Shown here: positions 1 through 10,652 of the stretch, in pieces
Position numbering within the stretch: position 1 is the first letter of the stretch
How the letters are laid out: the number at the start of each line of letters is the position of its first letter
Source of the DNA: Methylopila jiangsuensis
Lineage (GTDB): Bacteria > Pseudomonadota > Alphaproteobacteria > Rhizobiales > Methylopilaceae
Length of the DNA: 64,000 nucleotides
Direction: 5' to 3'
NCBI RefSeq assembly: GCF_027922305.1
Contig: NZ_BSFK01000002.1
Span: 1-64,000, forward strand
Notes under the pieces: generated by a model
Told to the model about the DNA's origin: nothing
Database searches by the model: none
The model's input: only the letters and a program-made list of their open reading frames with translations
Program-made: the position numbers and the translations under genes

Positions 1-28
1 CGTCAATCCGGAAGTGGACCGCACGGCT

Positions 29-199
29 TCAAGCGTCCCGGACCCGCAACGGATCGCGGGAGCCCCTCCTGAAACGAGCCAGGGCGGAACAACGCATCGG
101 ATCGACCCGTATGAGGTTGCGGCCATCGTTCGCCTCGTAGAGGACGATGCTCCCTGCTTCGTCGCTGGGATCAACACGGCCGATTATCCGCCACGACAT
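29..199 (-). CDS. Small hypothetical protein (56 aa)
   Basis: A short minus-strand frame starts with ATG at 199 and ends with TGA at 29-31. It encodes a 56-residue soluble peptide that begins MSWRIIGRVDP and contains an acidic stretch followed by IVLYEANDGRNLIRVDP, which reads like a genuine short beta-rich protein rather than an out-of-frame translation. A purine-rich AGAGGAG lies just upstream of the ATG, though the spacing is short. I do not recognise the family. The opposite-strand reading at 14-211 looks less protein-like, so I prefer this one. Nothing nearby suggests a role, since the left neighbour lies outside the window. Confidence 0.4.
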   Translation of the reverse strand: MSWRIIGRVDPSDEAGSIVLYEANDGRNLIRVDPMRCSALARFRRGSRDPLRVRDA

Positions 200-443
200 G
201 CGCTCCTCTGACTTCTGCTGGCGCCTTCAAGAGGATGGCTTCGCCGCCCACCCGCAGCGCCGGTGATCGTCGGGCGCGTCCTCGCGGACGCCGTCAAACC
301 CGAAGGCTCCGGCACGACATGGAAGCAACGCGCGCTTCCGCCCGCGCCTTCCTTTTCGCCCCGCAGACCTCGTAGGTCCCCGGCGAAAGGCTTCCGCGTT
401 CAGGAGAGGACGTATCGAACGATGCGCGCAGGCCGCCGGCGCG

Positions 444-1682
444 TCAGACCGAACCCGCCGCTGAACGAACGCGCTCCAGATCCGCCGCAAAGGCGAGCGC
501 CTGCTCGGCCCGGGCCAGCGCGATCGCCGAGCGGCGCCGGGCGGCGGCCGCGAAGCGCGGATCGTCGAGGGCGGCGAGCGAGCGATAGGCCTTCTGCAGG
601 CGCAGCCCCACGATCACGTCGCCGGCCCCGTCGCGCTCCAGCGCCTCGAACAGGTCCTCGAACACGTCGTCCGGCTCGATCGCGGGCACGAGCACGGCGG
701 GGAAGCGCGGCTCGGTCTCCTCGACCGGCTCGGCCCACAGCGCCAGAACCCGCACCCCGCGGCCGATCACGTCGATGATGGTCCCGGGGTCGTTGATCGC
801 GGAGGACAGGGCCCGCGAGCCGATCTCCGACAGCACGCAGATCCCGAACCGCGGGTCCTGGTCGAAGGACCGCGTGTCGCCGATGACGAAGGCCGCCTGC
901 ACGGCCTTGACCGCGTCGTCGTCGGGGACGGGGGCGTCGATCCAGCCAAGCGGGCGGGAGGGGCCGACGAACAGGCCCGGAAGCGCCTCCAGCACGATCC
1001 GCCCTCCGAGACGCTCGGCGACGGCGGCCAGCGCGCCCATGTCCACATGCTGCACATAGCCGATCTCGGGCGCCGCCACGGCGGTCGCGCCGTCCGGCGG
1101 CGGGCCGTCCCGGCGCGCGCCGCCCAGATGGGGCGCGCGCTTGCGGTCGCGCAGCGCCTCGGCCGCGGCCTCCTCCACCCGGCGGGTGATGTCCGTGACC
1201 CGGCCGAGCGTGGCGAGATGGGCGATCCAGCGCAGCAGGGTGAGCACGATCAGGCCGATGACCGCGACGGTGACCGCCATCAGCACCAGCCGGCCCTGCT
1301 CGCCATAGGCGCCGGCGCTGAGCGCCACGATGCCGACCAGCGCGAACAGGAACGAGCCCAGGAAGGTGGCGAGCACGTTCTGGGTGGTGCGGTCCTCGGC
1401 CACCAGCGTCGCCGCCCGGGGCGTGACGTTGCTCGACGCCGCGGAGAAGGCGGAGATCATGATGTTGAGCGAGAAGGTGGTCACCGCCAGCATGCTCGCC
1501 GCGATGATGCCGAGGATGTTGTCGACCGCGTCCGCGCCCACCTTCGCGGGCAGGCCGCTTGGAATCCAGGGGCTGACGACGATCGCCACCAGCGCGGTCG
1601 CCACCGCCGCGATCGAGAACAGGCTCGCCCGGAACCAGATCCGGCGCGAGACCCGGGACAGCGCCCAGCCCCAGCGTGACAT
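444..1682 (-). CDS. DUF2254 family membrane protein
   Basis: Predicted 412-residue inner-membrane protein of the DUF2254 family, whose function is unknown. The N-terminal third holds about four hydrophobic segments (roughly residues 14-36, 50-75, 95-120 and 125-150), including the polar-spotted helix LAVTTFSLNIMISAF typical of the family. The rest is a soluble domain with the family signature INDPGT near residue 290. I start at the Met beginning MSRWGW (1682), because the 14 residues upstream look like untranslated leader. It is transcribed away from groEL, with a terminator-like hairpin between them, so it is probably a separate unit. No gene longer than the 56-residue frame at 29-199 is visible to its left: 200-443 shows no convincing coding frame on either strand. 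Confidence 0.85.
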   Translation of the reverse strand: MSRWGWALSRVSRRIWFRASLFSIAAVATALVAIVVSPWIPSGLPAKVGADAVDNILGIIAASMLAVTTFSLNIMISAFSAASSNVTPRAATLVAEDRTTQNVLATFLGSFLFALVGIVALSAGAYGEQGRLVLMAVTVAVIGLIVLTLLRWIAHLATLGRVTDITRRVEEAAAEALRDRKRAPHLGGARRDGPPPDGATAVAAPEIGYVQHVDMGALAAVAERLGGRIVLEALPGLFVGPSRPLGWIDAPVPDDDAVKAVQAAFVIGDTRSFDQDPRFGICVLSEIGSRALSSAINDPGTIIDVIGRGVRVLALWAEPVEETEPRFPAVLVPAIEPDDVFEDLFEALERDGAGDVIVGLRLQKAYRSLAALDDPRFAAAARRRSAIALARAEQALAFAADLERVRSAAGSV

Positions 1683-1765
1683 CGACAAATTCCAGGCCCC
1701 CGTTCTGTCTCCGAGGGCGGCCATATAGGACGCCCGCTCCCGGCGCGAAGCCGGATGCGAACACG

Positions 1766-1797
1766 AAAAAGGCCCCGGAGCGATCCGGGGCCTTTTC
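1766..1797 (-). terminator. Rho-independent terminator after groEL
   Basis: A perfect GC-rich stem (GGCCCCGG / CCGGGGCC) with a six-base loop is flanked by A5 on the left and T4 on the right, so it can end transcription in both directions. It lies 100 bp downstream of groEL on the minus strand and just upstream of the DUF2254 gene. Confidence 0.85.
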
Positions 1798-1898
1798 CTG
1801 TTCGAGCCTTGGAGGGCTGGATCAGACGTCCATGCCGCCCGCGAAGCCGGGAGAACCGGCTTCGCTTCTCTTGATGATGGGCGGCTCTATGGCCGTCC

Positions 1899-3590
<1,692 letters not shown>

Positions 3591-3635
3591 TTAGGACAGC
3601 GCGGGCCCCGCCGGGCGTAAAAAAGCCGGAAAACC

Positions 3636-3923
3636 TCAGGCGATGACGCCGAGGATGTCCGACTCCTTCATGATGAGCAGGTCTTCGCCGTCGATCTTGA
3701 CCTCGGTGCCCGACCACTTGCCGAACAGGATCTTGTCGCCGGACTTGACGTCGAGAGCGACGATCTTGCCGTTCTCGTCACGGGCGCCGGCGCCGACGGC
3801 GACGACTTCGCCTTCCTGCGGCTTTTCCTTGGCGGTATCCGGGATGATGATGCCGCCCTTGGACTTCTCTTCGGCGGTCAGGCGGCGGACGACCACGCGG
3901 TCGTGCAGCGGACGAAATGCCAT
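3636..3923 (-). CDS. groES: Co-chaperonin GroES
   Basis: GroES is the 10-kDa heptameric lid of the GroEL chamber. The 95-residue product begins [15 protein letters not shown] and contains the mobile-loop region [18 protein letters not shown], ending [13 protein letters not shown], all diagnostic. An upstream in-frame Met exists, but the start at 3923 matches the usual length and N-terminus. It is the first gene of the groES-groEL operon, about 75 bp downstream of the CIRCE operator. Confidence 0.98.
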   Translation of the reverse strand: MAFRPLHDRVVVRRLTAEEKSKGGIIIPDTAKEKPQEGEVVAVGAGARDENGKIVALDVKSGDKILFGKWSGTEVKIDGEDLLIMKESDILGVIA

Positions 3924-3998
3924 GGGTGAATTCCTCTCGAGCGCTTGCGGTGACGCTTCGCGATCCAAATGTGCCTCCGGCGTCTCGGCGCCGGATCG

Positions 3999-4025
3999 TT
4001 AGCGCTCTATTGGTGAGAGTGCTAA
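3999..4025 (-). promoter_or_regulatory. CIRCE operator (HrcA binding site)
   Basis: The inverted repeat TTAGCGCTC-N9-GAGTGCTAA differs from the CIRCE consensus TTAGCACTC-N9-GAGTGCTAA at one base. It lies upstream of groES on the minus strand, where the HrcA repressor is known to bind and couple groESL expression to heat shock. The hrcA gene itself is not in this window. Confidence 0.95.
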
Positions 4026-4217
4026 CAGGCCGCGAGATACGAACGCTCCCGCGCGGAGTCAAGGACGGGACGGAAAAGGTTCCGTGATTTTTTGCGGACG
4101 CGTTCGCGAAAGGGAGGCGTGCGACGTCCTGCCGGGAAGCGTCAGGCTGGCATGCGCGGTTGTCGGGATCATGACGCTAGGGCGCGGCGGTGAGCCGCCG
4201 ACGCGTCGGCCCCGCGA

Positions 4218-5435
4218 TCAGGATTTCGCGACGTCCTCGCGGGGCTTGCGCGCGCCGCGGATCGTGGGCTCGGGACGGGTCGCGTAATACCAGTGCTGGG
4301 CCTCGCGCCAGGCGCGGCGCATATTGACCGCAAGCGGCCACCAGACCGGCGCGGGCTTCAGCTCCCAGCTGAAGGACTCCGCGATCAGCTGCATCAGCGA
4401 GGGCAGGTGGCTTGCGTTGCGGATGTCCTGGCGCAGGGTTTCGGCGTCGATGCCTCCGGCCATCTCCTGCTCGTCCTCGGTCACGCTCGCCAGCATGCGC
4501 TCGATGCCGCGGCGGACGTCGTCGTCGGATTTGCCCACATAGTTCAGGATGGCGATGGCGTTGTGGATCGCGGTCGGCACCGGCAGATGGGACACGTTCG
4601 GCCCGGTCAGCAGTTGCGATTGCGCCCGGTCGCCCACGTTGTGCTCCGAATAGATCATCTTCACGATCGTGTTCGGCAGCTCCGCCACGAACATGGCGTT
4701 GCCGTTGCGGCGCATGCTCTCCTTCCGCTCCGGGTTGGCGGCGGCGTAGGCGTGGGCGCGATGGTAGCCGGGGACCGAGCGCTCCGGCTCATAAGGCCAG
4801 ATGTAGACCCGCGGCTGGAACGCCAGGATGCGGATGATCCGCTCGGGCTTGAGCTGCGCGAGCAGCCCGCCGATCAGCAGCGCGCCAAAGCCCGCCTTGC
4901 TGCCGCCCATGATCGAGATCTTCTCGTAGCCGAAGCGGTCCGCGATGCGGGAGATCGCGGTCGCGAGCCGGCTGGAGCGCTGGACGTAATAGGGCACGCG
5001 GGCGTCCGAGACGAACAGCACGTCGTGGCCGAACGAGGCGCGGAACAGCGCGAAGCCTGGCTTGGTGGAGAGGATGACCAGCAGGCGGGAGCTGTCGGCG
5101 CCCGGCCGCAGGAACAGGGTGAAGCCGAAATAGCTCAGCGACGCGTTGGGCCGGATCGCCCGGGCCACCTGGACGCTGGTGCTGAGGTAGTCGCCCTCGG
5201 CCGCCGCCTCCGCTGCGGCCAGCGCCGCCGCGCGCCGCTTGCGCCGTTGCGCGCGCGCGTCCCCGTCGGTCGCCGGAACGCTGCGCGTCGGGGGCGTCTC
5301 CGAGGGCGCGCCGCCCGCAGCCAGCATCTGCTCCTTGCGGCGCTGGGCGCGAGCGATCCGCGTTTTTCGTCTGGTGGCCGCCGCATCCGGATCCGTCGGC
5401 TGGGCCGTGGAGGCGGCGCGCTGGTCTGAGGTCAT
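4218..5435 (-). CDS. Alpha/beta-hydrolase-like protein of unknown function
   Basis: About 405 residues. The first 95 residues are a charged, low-complexity Arg/Ala/Lys-rich tail. A compact domain follows, with the nucleophile-elbow-like motif GGSKAGFGALL near residue 180, preceded by a strand ending in KISIM. A later His occurs in VSHLPVPTAIHN, so a Ser-His hydrolase fold is possible. I do not recognise the family. There is no signal peptide or membrane segment, so the protein is likely cytoplasmic or peripheral. The start could also be the GTG at 5477, 14 codons upstream. It stands alone between groES and a divergent MarR-type gene. The intergenic stretch 4026-4217 shows no gene. Confidence 0.7.
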   Translation of the reverse strand: MTSDQRAASTAQPTDPDAAATRRKTRIARAQRRKEQMLAAGGAPSETPPTRSVPATDGDARAQRRKRRAAALAAAEAAAEGDYLSTSVQVARAIRPNASLSYFGFTLFLRPGADSSRLLVILSTKPGFALFRASFGHDVLFVSDARVPYYVQRSSRLATAISRIADRFGYEKISIMGGSKAGFGALLIGGLLAQLKPERIIRILAFQPRVYIWPYEPERSVPGYHRAHAYAAANPERKESMRRNGNAMFVAELPNTIVKMIYSEHNVGDRAQSQLLTGPNVSHLPVPTAIHNAIAILNYVGKSDDDVRRGIERMLASVTEDEQEMAGGIDAETLRQDIRNASHLPSLMQLIAESFSWELKPAPVWWPLAVNMRRAWREAQHWYYATRPEPTIRGARKPREDVAKS

Positions 5436-5566
5436 CCGGTCACGTCTTCCGAAAGAGCGATTTTTATCGGCTACCACCTACGATCCGTCGACGCAATGCG
5501 GCCGGAGAGGGAGCGGGGGCCTCAAAAACCTTGATTTCGGTCGGGATTCGGCGCGATCCTGACGCC

Positions 5567-6004
5567 ATGGCGACGAGAGACGAAATTCTCGACATCCACA
5601 CCATGTGCGCGTGCTCGCACACCCGCATGGCGGCCCGCGCGGTGACGCGGTTCTACGACGACGCCCTGCGCCCGGCGGGGCTGAAGGGCACGCAGTTCGT
5701 GCTGCTCGCCGCCATCGAGGCGGACGAGGCCGGCTCGATCACCGATCTCGCCGACCGGATCGAGATCGAGCGCACGACGCTGGTGCGCAATCTCCAGCTT
5801 TTGCGCAAAGACGGGCTGGTCCTGCCCGAAAAGGGCGTGAACGGCCGCCGCAAGCCGACGCTGACCGAGAAGGGCCGGGAGGCGCTCGACGCCGCGCTGC
5901 CGCTGTGGCGCACGGCCCAGAGTGAGATCGAGCGCCGGCTCGGCTACGGCTCGTGGCAGGTCACGCGCCGCCGGCTCGGCGAACTGCGCAAGGCGGTCGG
6001 CTGA
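5567..6004 (+). CDS. MarR-family transcriptional regulator
   Basis: A 145-residue DNA-binding protein. The winged helix-turn-helix lies at about residues 30-110: LKGTQFVLLAAIE, then SITDLADRIEIERTTLVRNLQLLRKDGLV as the HTH, then the wing with GRRKPTLTEKG. The N-terminus contains CACSHTRMAARAVTRFYDDAL, typical of the MarR subgroup that often uses reactive cysteines, although ligand and oxidant sensing cannot be judged here. I start at the ATG at 5567 (MATRDE). It is transcribed divergently from the hydrolase-like gene, which could be its target. It is convergent with the GNAT gene that follows. Confidence 0.88.
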   Translation: MATRDEILDIHTMCACSHTRMAARAVTRFYDDALRPAGLKGTQFVLLAAIEADEAGSITDLADRIEIERTTLVRNLQLLRKDGLVLPEKGVNGRRKPTLTEKGREALDAALPLWRTAQSEIERRLGYGSWQVTRRRLGELRKAVG

Positions 6005-6023
6005 GAGTCGGCCTTTCCGGTCT

Positions 6024-6515
6024 TCAGGCGGCGGGGACGTCGCGGGCGTAGTGGCGCATCAGCGCCGGCGTGCCGTCGTGCCGGGCGCGTGTGCCCGGCA
6101 GGCGGACGAAGCCATGGCGCAGCAGGAACCGGATCGCGCCCCCGAACCGCGTGTCGATCCAGGCGCTCAGCCGCGCCGCGCCCGAAGCGGCGGCGAACGC
6201 GTCGGCCCCCGCCAGCAGAGCCAGCGCGAAGCCCTGCCCCCGCACGGACGGCGCCAGGAACAGCGCGGTGATTTCGAACTCCTGCGGCCGCACGTGGGGG
6301 GTGACGCCAAGCGCCCCCACCAGCGCGCCGCCGGCGTCGGTCATCACCCACAGCCGCCCGCCACGGCCGGCGAAGCCGCTGGCGGGGGCCGCGAAGGCCG
6401 CGCCGAAGCTTTCGGAGGCGTCGGGCTCAGCGTGCTCGGCGAGCGTGGCGTCGGCCAGACGGATCAGTTCAGGACCGTCCTCGTCGATGGCCTCCCGGAT
6501 CAGGACCTCGGTCAT
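6024..6515 (-). CDS. GNAT-family N-acetyltransferase
   Basis: A 163-residue acetyl-CoA-dependent acetyltransferase; the substrate is unknown. The core shows the beta4 strand ITALFLAPSVRGQGF, with the pyrophosphate-binding loop RGQGFA, followed by the long helix and then FLLRHGFVRL, the usual strand-5 motif of the family. It converges with the MarR gene (20 bp between stops). Its own promoter would lie in the 246-bp gap shared with the L,D-transpeptidase gene. Confidence 0.85.
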   Translation of the reverse strand: MTEVLIREAIDEDGPELIRLADATLAEHAEPDASESFGAAFAAPASGFAGRGGRLWVMTDAGGALVGALGVTPHVRPQEFEITALFLAPSVRGQGFALALLAGADAFAAASGAARLSAWIDTRFGGAIRFLLRHGFVRLPGTRARHDGTPALMRHYARDVPAA

Positions 6516-6761
6516 GGGCGTCTCCCGCGCGTGGGCCGGCTCGGCCGCGCGGCCGTTCTGTCATGGAGACATAAGGGTGACAAGCGCAGGGGGCGGCCGT
6601 CGCCCGCGTGCGACAGGGAGGCTGTGATCGTGCGCGGCGCGCCGCGCGAACCCGTTTTCGCCATGGTCGTCAGGGATGGGTCACGCAGTCGTTCATGCAA
6701 CGTAAGGCTCTGGCGCCGTTTAATCGTGGCCGGTTCCGGCCGTTCGAGGAGTGTGAAAGCC

Positions 6762-7673
6762 GTGTCTGTCTTCCGCGTCGCGCCGCTCGCGGCCCTCGCC
6801 CTCGCGCTGGTCGCTCCCTCGGGCGCCGCCATCGCCCAGACCCGCGTCATCGAAGCGCCCGATTACGTGCGGCGTGACCGCTCGCAGGCCCGGGTGGTGG
6901 AGCGCTACGTCTACGACGACGGGCCGCGCGTGATCCGCCGGTCGTCCCGCGGCGACCGCTTCATCGAGGACATGTACGAGGACGAGCCGGTCTACCGCCA
7001 GCCGCGCCGGATTCCGTCGGCGCGCGAGCGCGCCGCGATCGAGCGCGGCTATGCGAGCGAGGACTGGCGCGGCCGGCAGTACCGCCGGCATTATTACGAG
7101 GACTACGAGGACGCCTATGGCGACCCGTATGAATCCCGCGCGCCGCAGGTGCGTCCGATGCAGCCGCGCTACGCCGGGCCGCCGTCGGGCGCCGGCGCGA
7201 CCGCCGCGCCCCAGACCCGGCGCGGGCTCGATCCGAAATTCGCCCGCGCCACCGTGCCGTATCGCGGGCCGGAGGAGCCGGGCACCATCGTCATCAACAC
7301 CTCCGAGCGCTTCCTGTATCTGGTGCAGGCCGACGGCACCGCGATCCGCTACGGCGTGGGCGTCGGCAAGGAGGGCTTCTCGTGGAAGGGCGTCGAGACC
7401 ATCTCCAACAAGCGGGAGTGGCCGGACTGGCGCCCGCCGGCGGAGATGCGCCAGCGCCGGCCGGAGCTGCCGGTGTTCATGCCGGGCGGCCCCAACAACC
7501 CGCTCGGCGCCCGCGCGCTCTATCTCGGCTCGACGCTCTACCGCATCCACGGCTCGAACGAGCCCTGGTCGATCGGACGGGCGGTCTCGTCCGGCTGCAT
7601 CCGCATGACCAATGAGGACGTGACGGACCTCTACGACCGCGTCGGCGTCGGGACCAAGGTCAAGGTGATGTGA
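6762..7673 (+). CDS. L,D-transpeptidase (YkuD domain), exported
   Basis: A periplasmic enzyme predicted to form 3-3 peptidoglycan cross-links or attach proteins to the wall. The N-terminus is a signal peptide (SVFRVAPLAALALALVAPSG, cleavage probably after AIA). A Tyr/Arg/Asp-rich linker of about 120 residues follows, then the YkuD domain, with the catalytic motif HGSNEPWSIGRAVSSGCIRM, the Cys being the nucleophile. I chose the GTG at 6762, which has AGGAG about 10 bases upstream. A GTG three codons earlier (6753) is possible. The frame stays open far upstream, but that part has no protein character. Many alphaproteobacteria carry several such paralogues. Confidence 0.88.
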   Translation: MSVFRVAPLAALALALVAPSGAAIAQTRVIEAPDYVRRDRSQARVVERYVYDDGPRVIRRSSRGDRFIEDMYEDEPVYRQPRRIPSARERAAIERGYASEDWRGRQYRRHYYEDYEDAYGDPYESRAPQVRPMQPRYAGPPSGAGATAAPQTRRGLDPKFARATVPYRGPEEPGTIVINTSERFLYLVQADGTAIRYGVGVGKEGFSWKGVETISNKREWPDWRPPAEMRQRRPELPVFMPGGPNNPLGARALYLGSTLYRIHGSNEPWSIGRAVSSGCIRMTNEDVTDLYDRVGVGTKVKVM

Positions 7674-7690
7674 CTGGGTGAGGTGATTTA

Positions 7691-7716
7691 GGACCGGGCT
7701 CCGCGTCGCCCGGTCC
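7691..7716 (+). terminator. GC-rich hairpin after the L,D-transpeptidase gene
   Basis: GGACCGGGC and GCCCGGTCC form a perfect 9-bp stem with an eight-base loop, 17 bp after the stop codon. There is no clear T run, so it may be a weak terminator or simply an mRNA 3' stabiliser. Confidence 0.45.
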
Positions 7717-7834
7717 GTCGCCTGACGTCGTCGCCACGTGACGCGGGCGCGTTCCTTGCCTACATACGGCCGTCGTCGCGCCGACGGCGCATCTCCGGTC
7801 CTTCGGGCCGCCTCATCGGAACCGTCTCCGGCCC

Positions 7835-10648
7835 ATGTCCGCACTCCGTCCGCCCGCGCGCGCCGCGCGCGAAGCCCGTGAACTCTGCGACGAAACGGCG
7901 CTCGCGGCCGATTTCGCCGCCATCTCCGCCGCACGGCGGGGCGACGGCGCCACGCGCCACGCCGAGGTTGTGGCGCGGGTGAAGCGGGCGCTGGCGGAGG
8001 GGCGGGCGCTCGCCCGGACCTGGCTGCTGGAGGACAAAGGGGGCGCGCTGTGCGCGGAGCGCCTGTCGGGACTGATGGACGCCGTCATCCGCGCGCTGTT
8101 CCACCACGCCACCACCGATCTCTATCCGCGCCAGAACCCGTCCTCCGGCGAGCGGCTGTCGGTGGCGGCGGTGGGGGGCTACGGCCGGGGCGCCATGGCG
8201 CCGGGCTCCGACGTCGACCTGCTGTTCCTGCTGCCCTACAAGCAGACCGCCTGGGGCGAGAGCGTGGTCGAGGCCATGCTCTACGTGCTGTGGGACGCGG
8301 GCCTCAAGGTCGGCCACGCCACCCGCTCGGTGGACGAGTGCATCCGCCTGTCCAAGGCGGACATGACCATCCGCACCGCCGTGCTGGAGGCGCGCTTCGT
8401 GGTGGGCGACGAGGCGATCTTCGCCGACAAGATGCGCCGCTTCGACGCCGAGGTGGTGGAGGGCGCGGCCGCCGAATTCGCCGCCGCCAAGCTCGCCGAG
8501 CGGGACGAGCGGCTGGGGCGCTCCGGCGCCTCGCGCTATCTGGTCGAGCCCAACGTCAAGGAGGGCAAGGGCGGCCTGCGCGACCTGAACACGCTGTTCT
8601 GGATCGCCAAATACGTCTACCGCGTCCGCGACATCGAGGAACTGGTGAGGGTCGGGCTGTTCTCGGCGGCGGAGCTGAAGCTGTTCCGCAAGTGCGAGGA
8701 CTTCCTCTGGGCGGTGCGCTGCCACCTGCACTACATCACCGGCCGCGCCGAGGACCGGCTGTCCTTCGACCTGCAGCGCGAGATCGCGCTGGCGCTCGGC
8801 TACACCGAGCATCCGGGCCTGAAGGACGTCGAGCGCTTCATGAAGCACTACTTCCTGGTGGCGAAGGACGTGGGGGACCTGACCGCCATCCTCTGTCACG
8901 CGCTGGAGGAGCGGCAGCAGAAGCCCAAGCCCCGGCTCGACCGCTTCCTCACCAAGCTGAAGCCCAAGCGCAAGCCGAAGGAGCTCGGCGACTTCATGGT
9001 GGAGTCCGACCGGCTCGACGTGGTCGACGAGACCGTGTTCGCCAAGGACCCGGTCAACCTGATCCGCTTCTTCCACATCGCCGACCGCAACGATCTGGCG
9101 CTGCATCCGGACGCGGTGCGGCTGGTGACGAAATCGCTCAAGCTGATCGACGCCCGCCTGCGCGAGAGCCCGGAGGCGAACGCGCTCTTCATCGAGATCC
9201 TGACGTCGCGCCGCACGCCCGAGACCACGCTCCGGCGGATGAACGAGACCGGCGTTCTGGGCCGCTTCATCCCGGACTTCGGCAAGATCGTCGCGATGAT
9301 GCAGTTCAACATGTACCACCACTACACGGTGGACGAGCATCTGCTGCGCTCGATCGGGGTGCTGGCGGAGATCGAGGGCGGCGAGGCCAAGGACAGCCAT
9401 CCGCTCGCCAGCGAGACGATGCCCACCGTGCGTGACCGGGTCGCGCTCTACGTGGCGCTGTTCCTGCACGACATCGCCAAGGGGCGTCCTGAAGACCACT
9501 CGGTGGCGGGCGGGCGCATCGCGCGCCGGCTGTGCCCGCGCTTCGGCCTGAGCGCCTCCCAGACCGAGACGGTGGCCTGGCTGATCGAACAGCATCTCAC
9601 CATGTCGATCGTCGCCCAGTCGCGCGACCTCTCCGACCGCCGCACCATCGCGGATTTCGCCAAGGTCGTGCAGTCGCCGGAGCGGCTGAAGCTGCTGCTC
9701 ATCCTCACCATCTGCGACATCAAGGCGGTGGGGCCGGGGGTGTGGAACGGCTGGAAGGGCCAGCTGCTGCGCACGCTCTATTTCGAGACCGAGAACGTGC
9801 TCACCGGCGGCCGCTCCGACGGCGACCGCAACCGGCAGGTGGAGCGCGCCCAGAGCGACGTGCGCGAGCGGCTGTCGGACTGGAGCGACCGGGCCTTCAA
9901 GGCCTACGCCAAGCGGCAGTATCCGGCCTACTGGCTGCGCGAGGACGCGGACCGGGCGGTGGCGCACGCCCGCTTCATCGCCGCCGCCGACAAGCAGGAC
10001 CGCAAGCTCGCCACAGACGTCGCGACCGACGCCTTCCGGGGCGTGACCGAGCTGACCGTGCTCGCGCCCGACCATCCGCGCCTGCTCGCCATCATCGCCG
10101 GCGCCTGCGCGGCGGGCGGCGCCAACATCGTGGACGCCCACATCCACACCACCACCGACGGCTTCGCGCTGGACTCCATCGTCATCAGCCGCGCCTTCCC
10201 CCAGGACGACGACGAGCTGCGCCGGGGCCGCCGCATCGCCGAGAGCATCGAGAAGGCGCTGATCGGCGACATCTGGCTGCACGACATCGTGGAGAGCAAG
10301 GTGGCGAGCGGCCAGAAGGGCCGCAGCCGCGCCTTCCACGTGGAGCCGGAGGTGACCGTGACCAACGCCTGGTCCGACCGGCACACGGTGCTGGAGCTCG
10401 TCGGGCTCGACCGTCCCGGCCTGCTCTACGAGCTCACCACCGCCATCTCCAAGCTCAACCTCAACATCGTCTCCGCCCATGTGGCGACCTTCGGCGAGCG
10501 GGCGGTGGACGTGTTCTACGTCACCGACCTCACCGGCGCGAAGCTCGCCTCCACCGCGCGGCAGAACGCGGTGCGCCGCAGCCTGAAGGCGGCGCTGAGC
10601 GAGGACCGGGACGCGGAGAAGGACAGCAAGGCGCGGCCGAAGAAGTGA
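7835..10648 (+). CDS. glnD: Bifunctional PII uridylyltransferase / uridylyl-removing enzyme GlnD
   Basis: GlnD senses glutamine and uridylylates or deuridylylates PII proteins (GlnB/GlnK), setting nitrogen metabolism. The 937-residue protein has all expected domains in order. These are a nucleotidyltransferase with VGGYGRGAMAPGSDVDLLF near residue 115, a helical linker, an HD hydrolase domain with LFLHDIAKGRPEDHS near 550, and two C-terminal ACT domains (LTVLAPDHPRLLAII and LELVGLDRPGLLYEL). It is intact and of usual length. It ends four bases before the convergent methyltransferase gene stop, leaving no room for a terminator between them. Confidence 0.97.
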   Translation: MSALRPPARAAREARELCDETALAADFAAISAARRGDGATRHAEVVARVKRALAEGRALARTWLLEDKGGALCAERLSGLMDAVIRALFHHATTDLYPRQNPSSGERLSVAAVGGYGRGAMAPGSDVDLLFLLPYKQTAWGESVVEAMLYVLWDAGLKVGHATRSVDECIRLSKADMTIRTAVLEARFVVGDEAIFADKMRRFDAEVVEGAAAEFAAAKLAERDERLGRSGASRYLVEPNVKEGKGGLRDLNTLFWIAKYVYRVRDIEELVRVGLFSAAELKLFRKCEDFLWAVRCHLHYITGRAEDRLSFDLQREIALALGYTEHPGLKDVERFMKHYFLVAKDVGDLTAILCHALEERQQKPKPRLDRFLTKLKPKRKPKELGDFMVESDRLDVVDETVFAKDPVNLIRFFHIADRNDLALHPDAVRLVTKSLKLIDARLRESPEANALFIEILTSRRTPETTLRRMNETGVLGRFIPDFGKIVAMMQFNMYHHYTVDEHLLRSIGVLAEIEGGEAKDSHPLASETMPTVRDRVALYVALFLHDIAKGRPEDHSVAGGRIARRLCPRFGLSASQTETVAWLIEQHLTMSIVAQSRDLSDRRTIADFAKVVQSPERLKLLLILTICDIKAVGPGVWNGWKGQLLRTLYFETENVLTGGRSDGDRNRQVERAQSDVRERLSDWSDRAFKAYAKRQYPAYWLREDADRAVAHARFIAAADKQDRKLATDVATDAFRGVTELTVLAPDHPRLLAIIAGACAAGGANIVDAHIHTTTDGFALDSIVISRAFPQDDDELRRGRRIAESIEKALIGDIWLHDIVESKVASGQKGRSRAFHVEPEVTVTNAWSDRHTVLELVGLDRPGLLYELTTAISKLNLNIVSAHVATFGERAVDVFYVTDLTGAKLASTARQNAVRRSLKAALSEDRDAEKDSKARPKK

Positions 10649-10652
10649 CGCC

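Noticed and set aside
14..211. Plus-strand open frame of 65 codons at the left edge
   Set aside because: Its product has no protein character, and the opposite strand holds a more plausible small gene (29-199).
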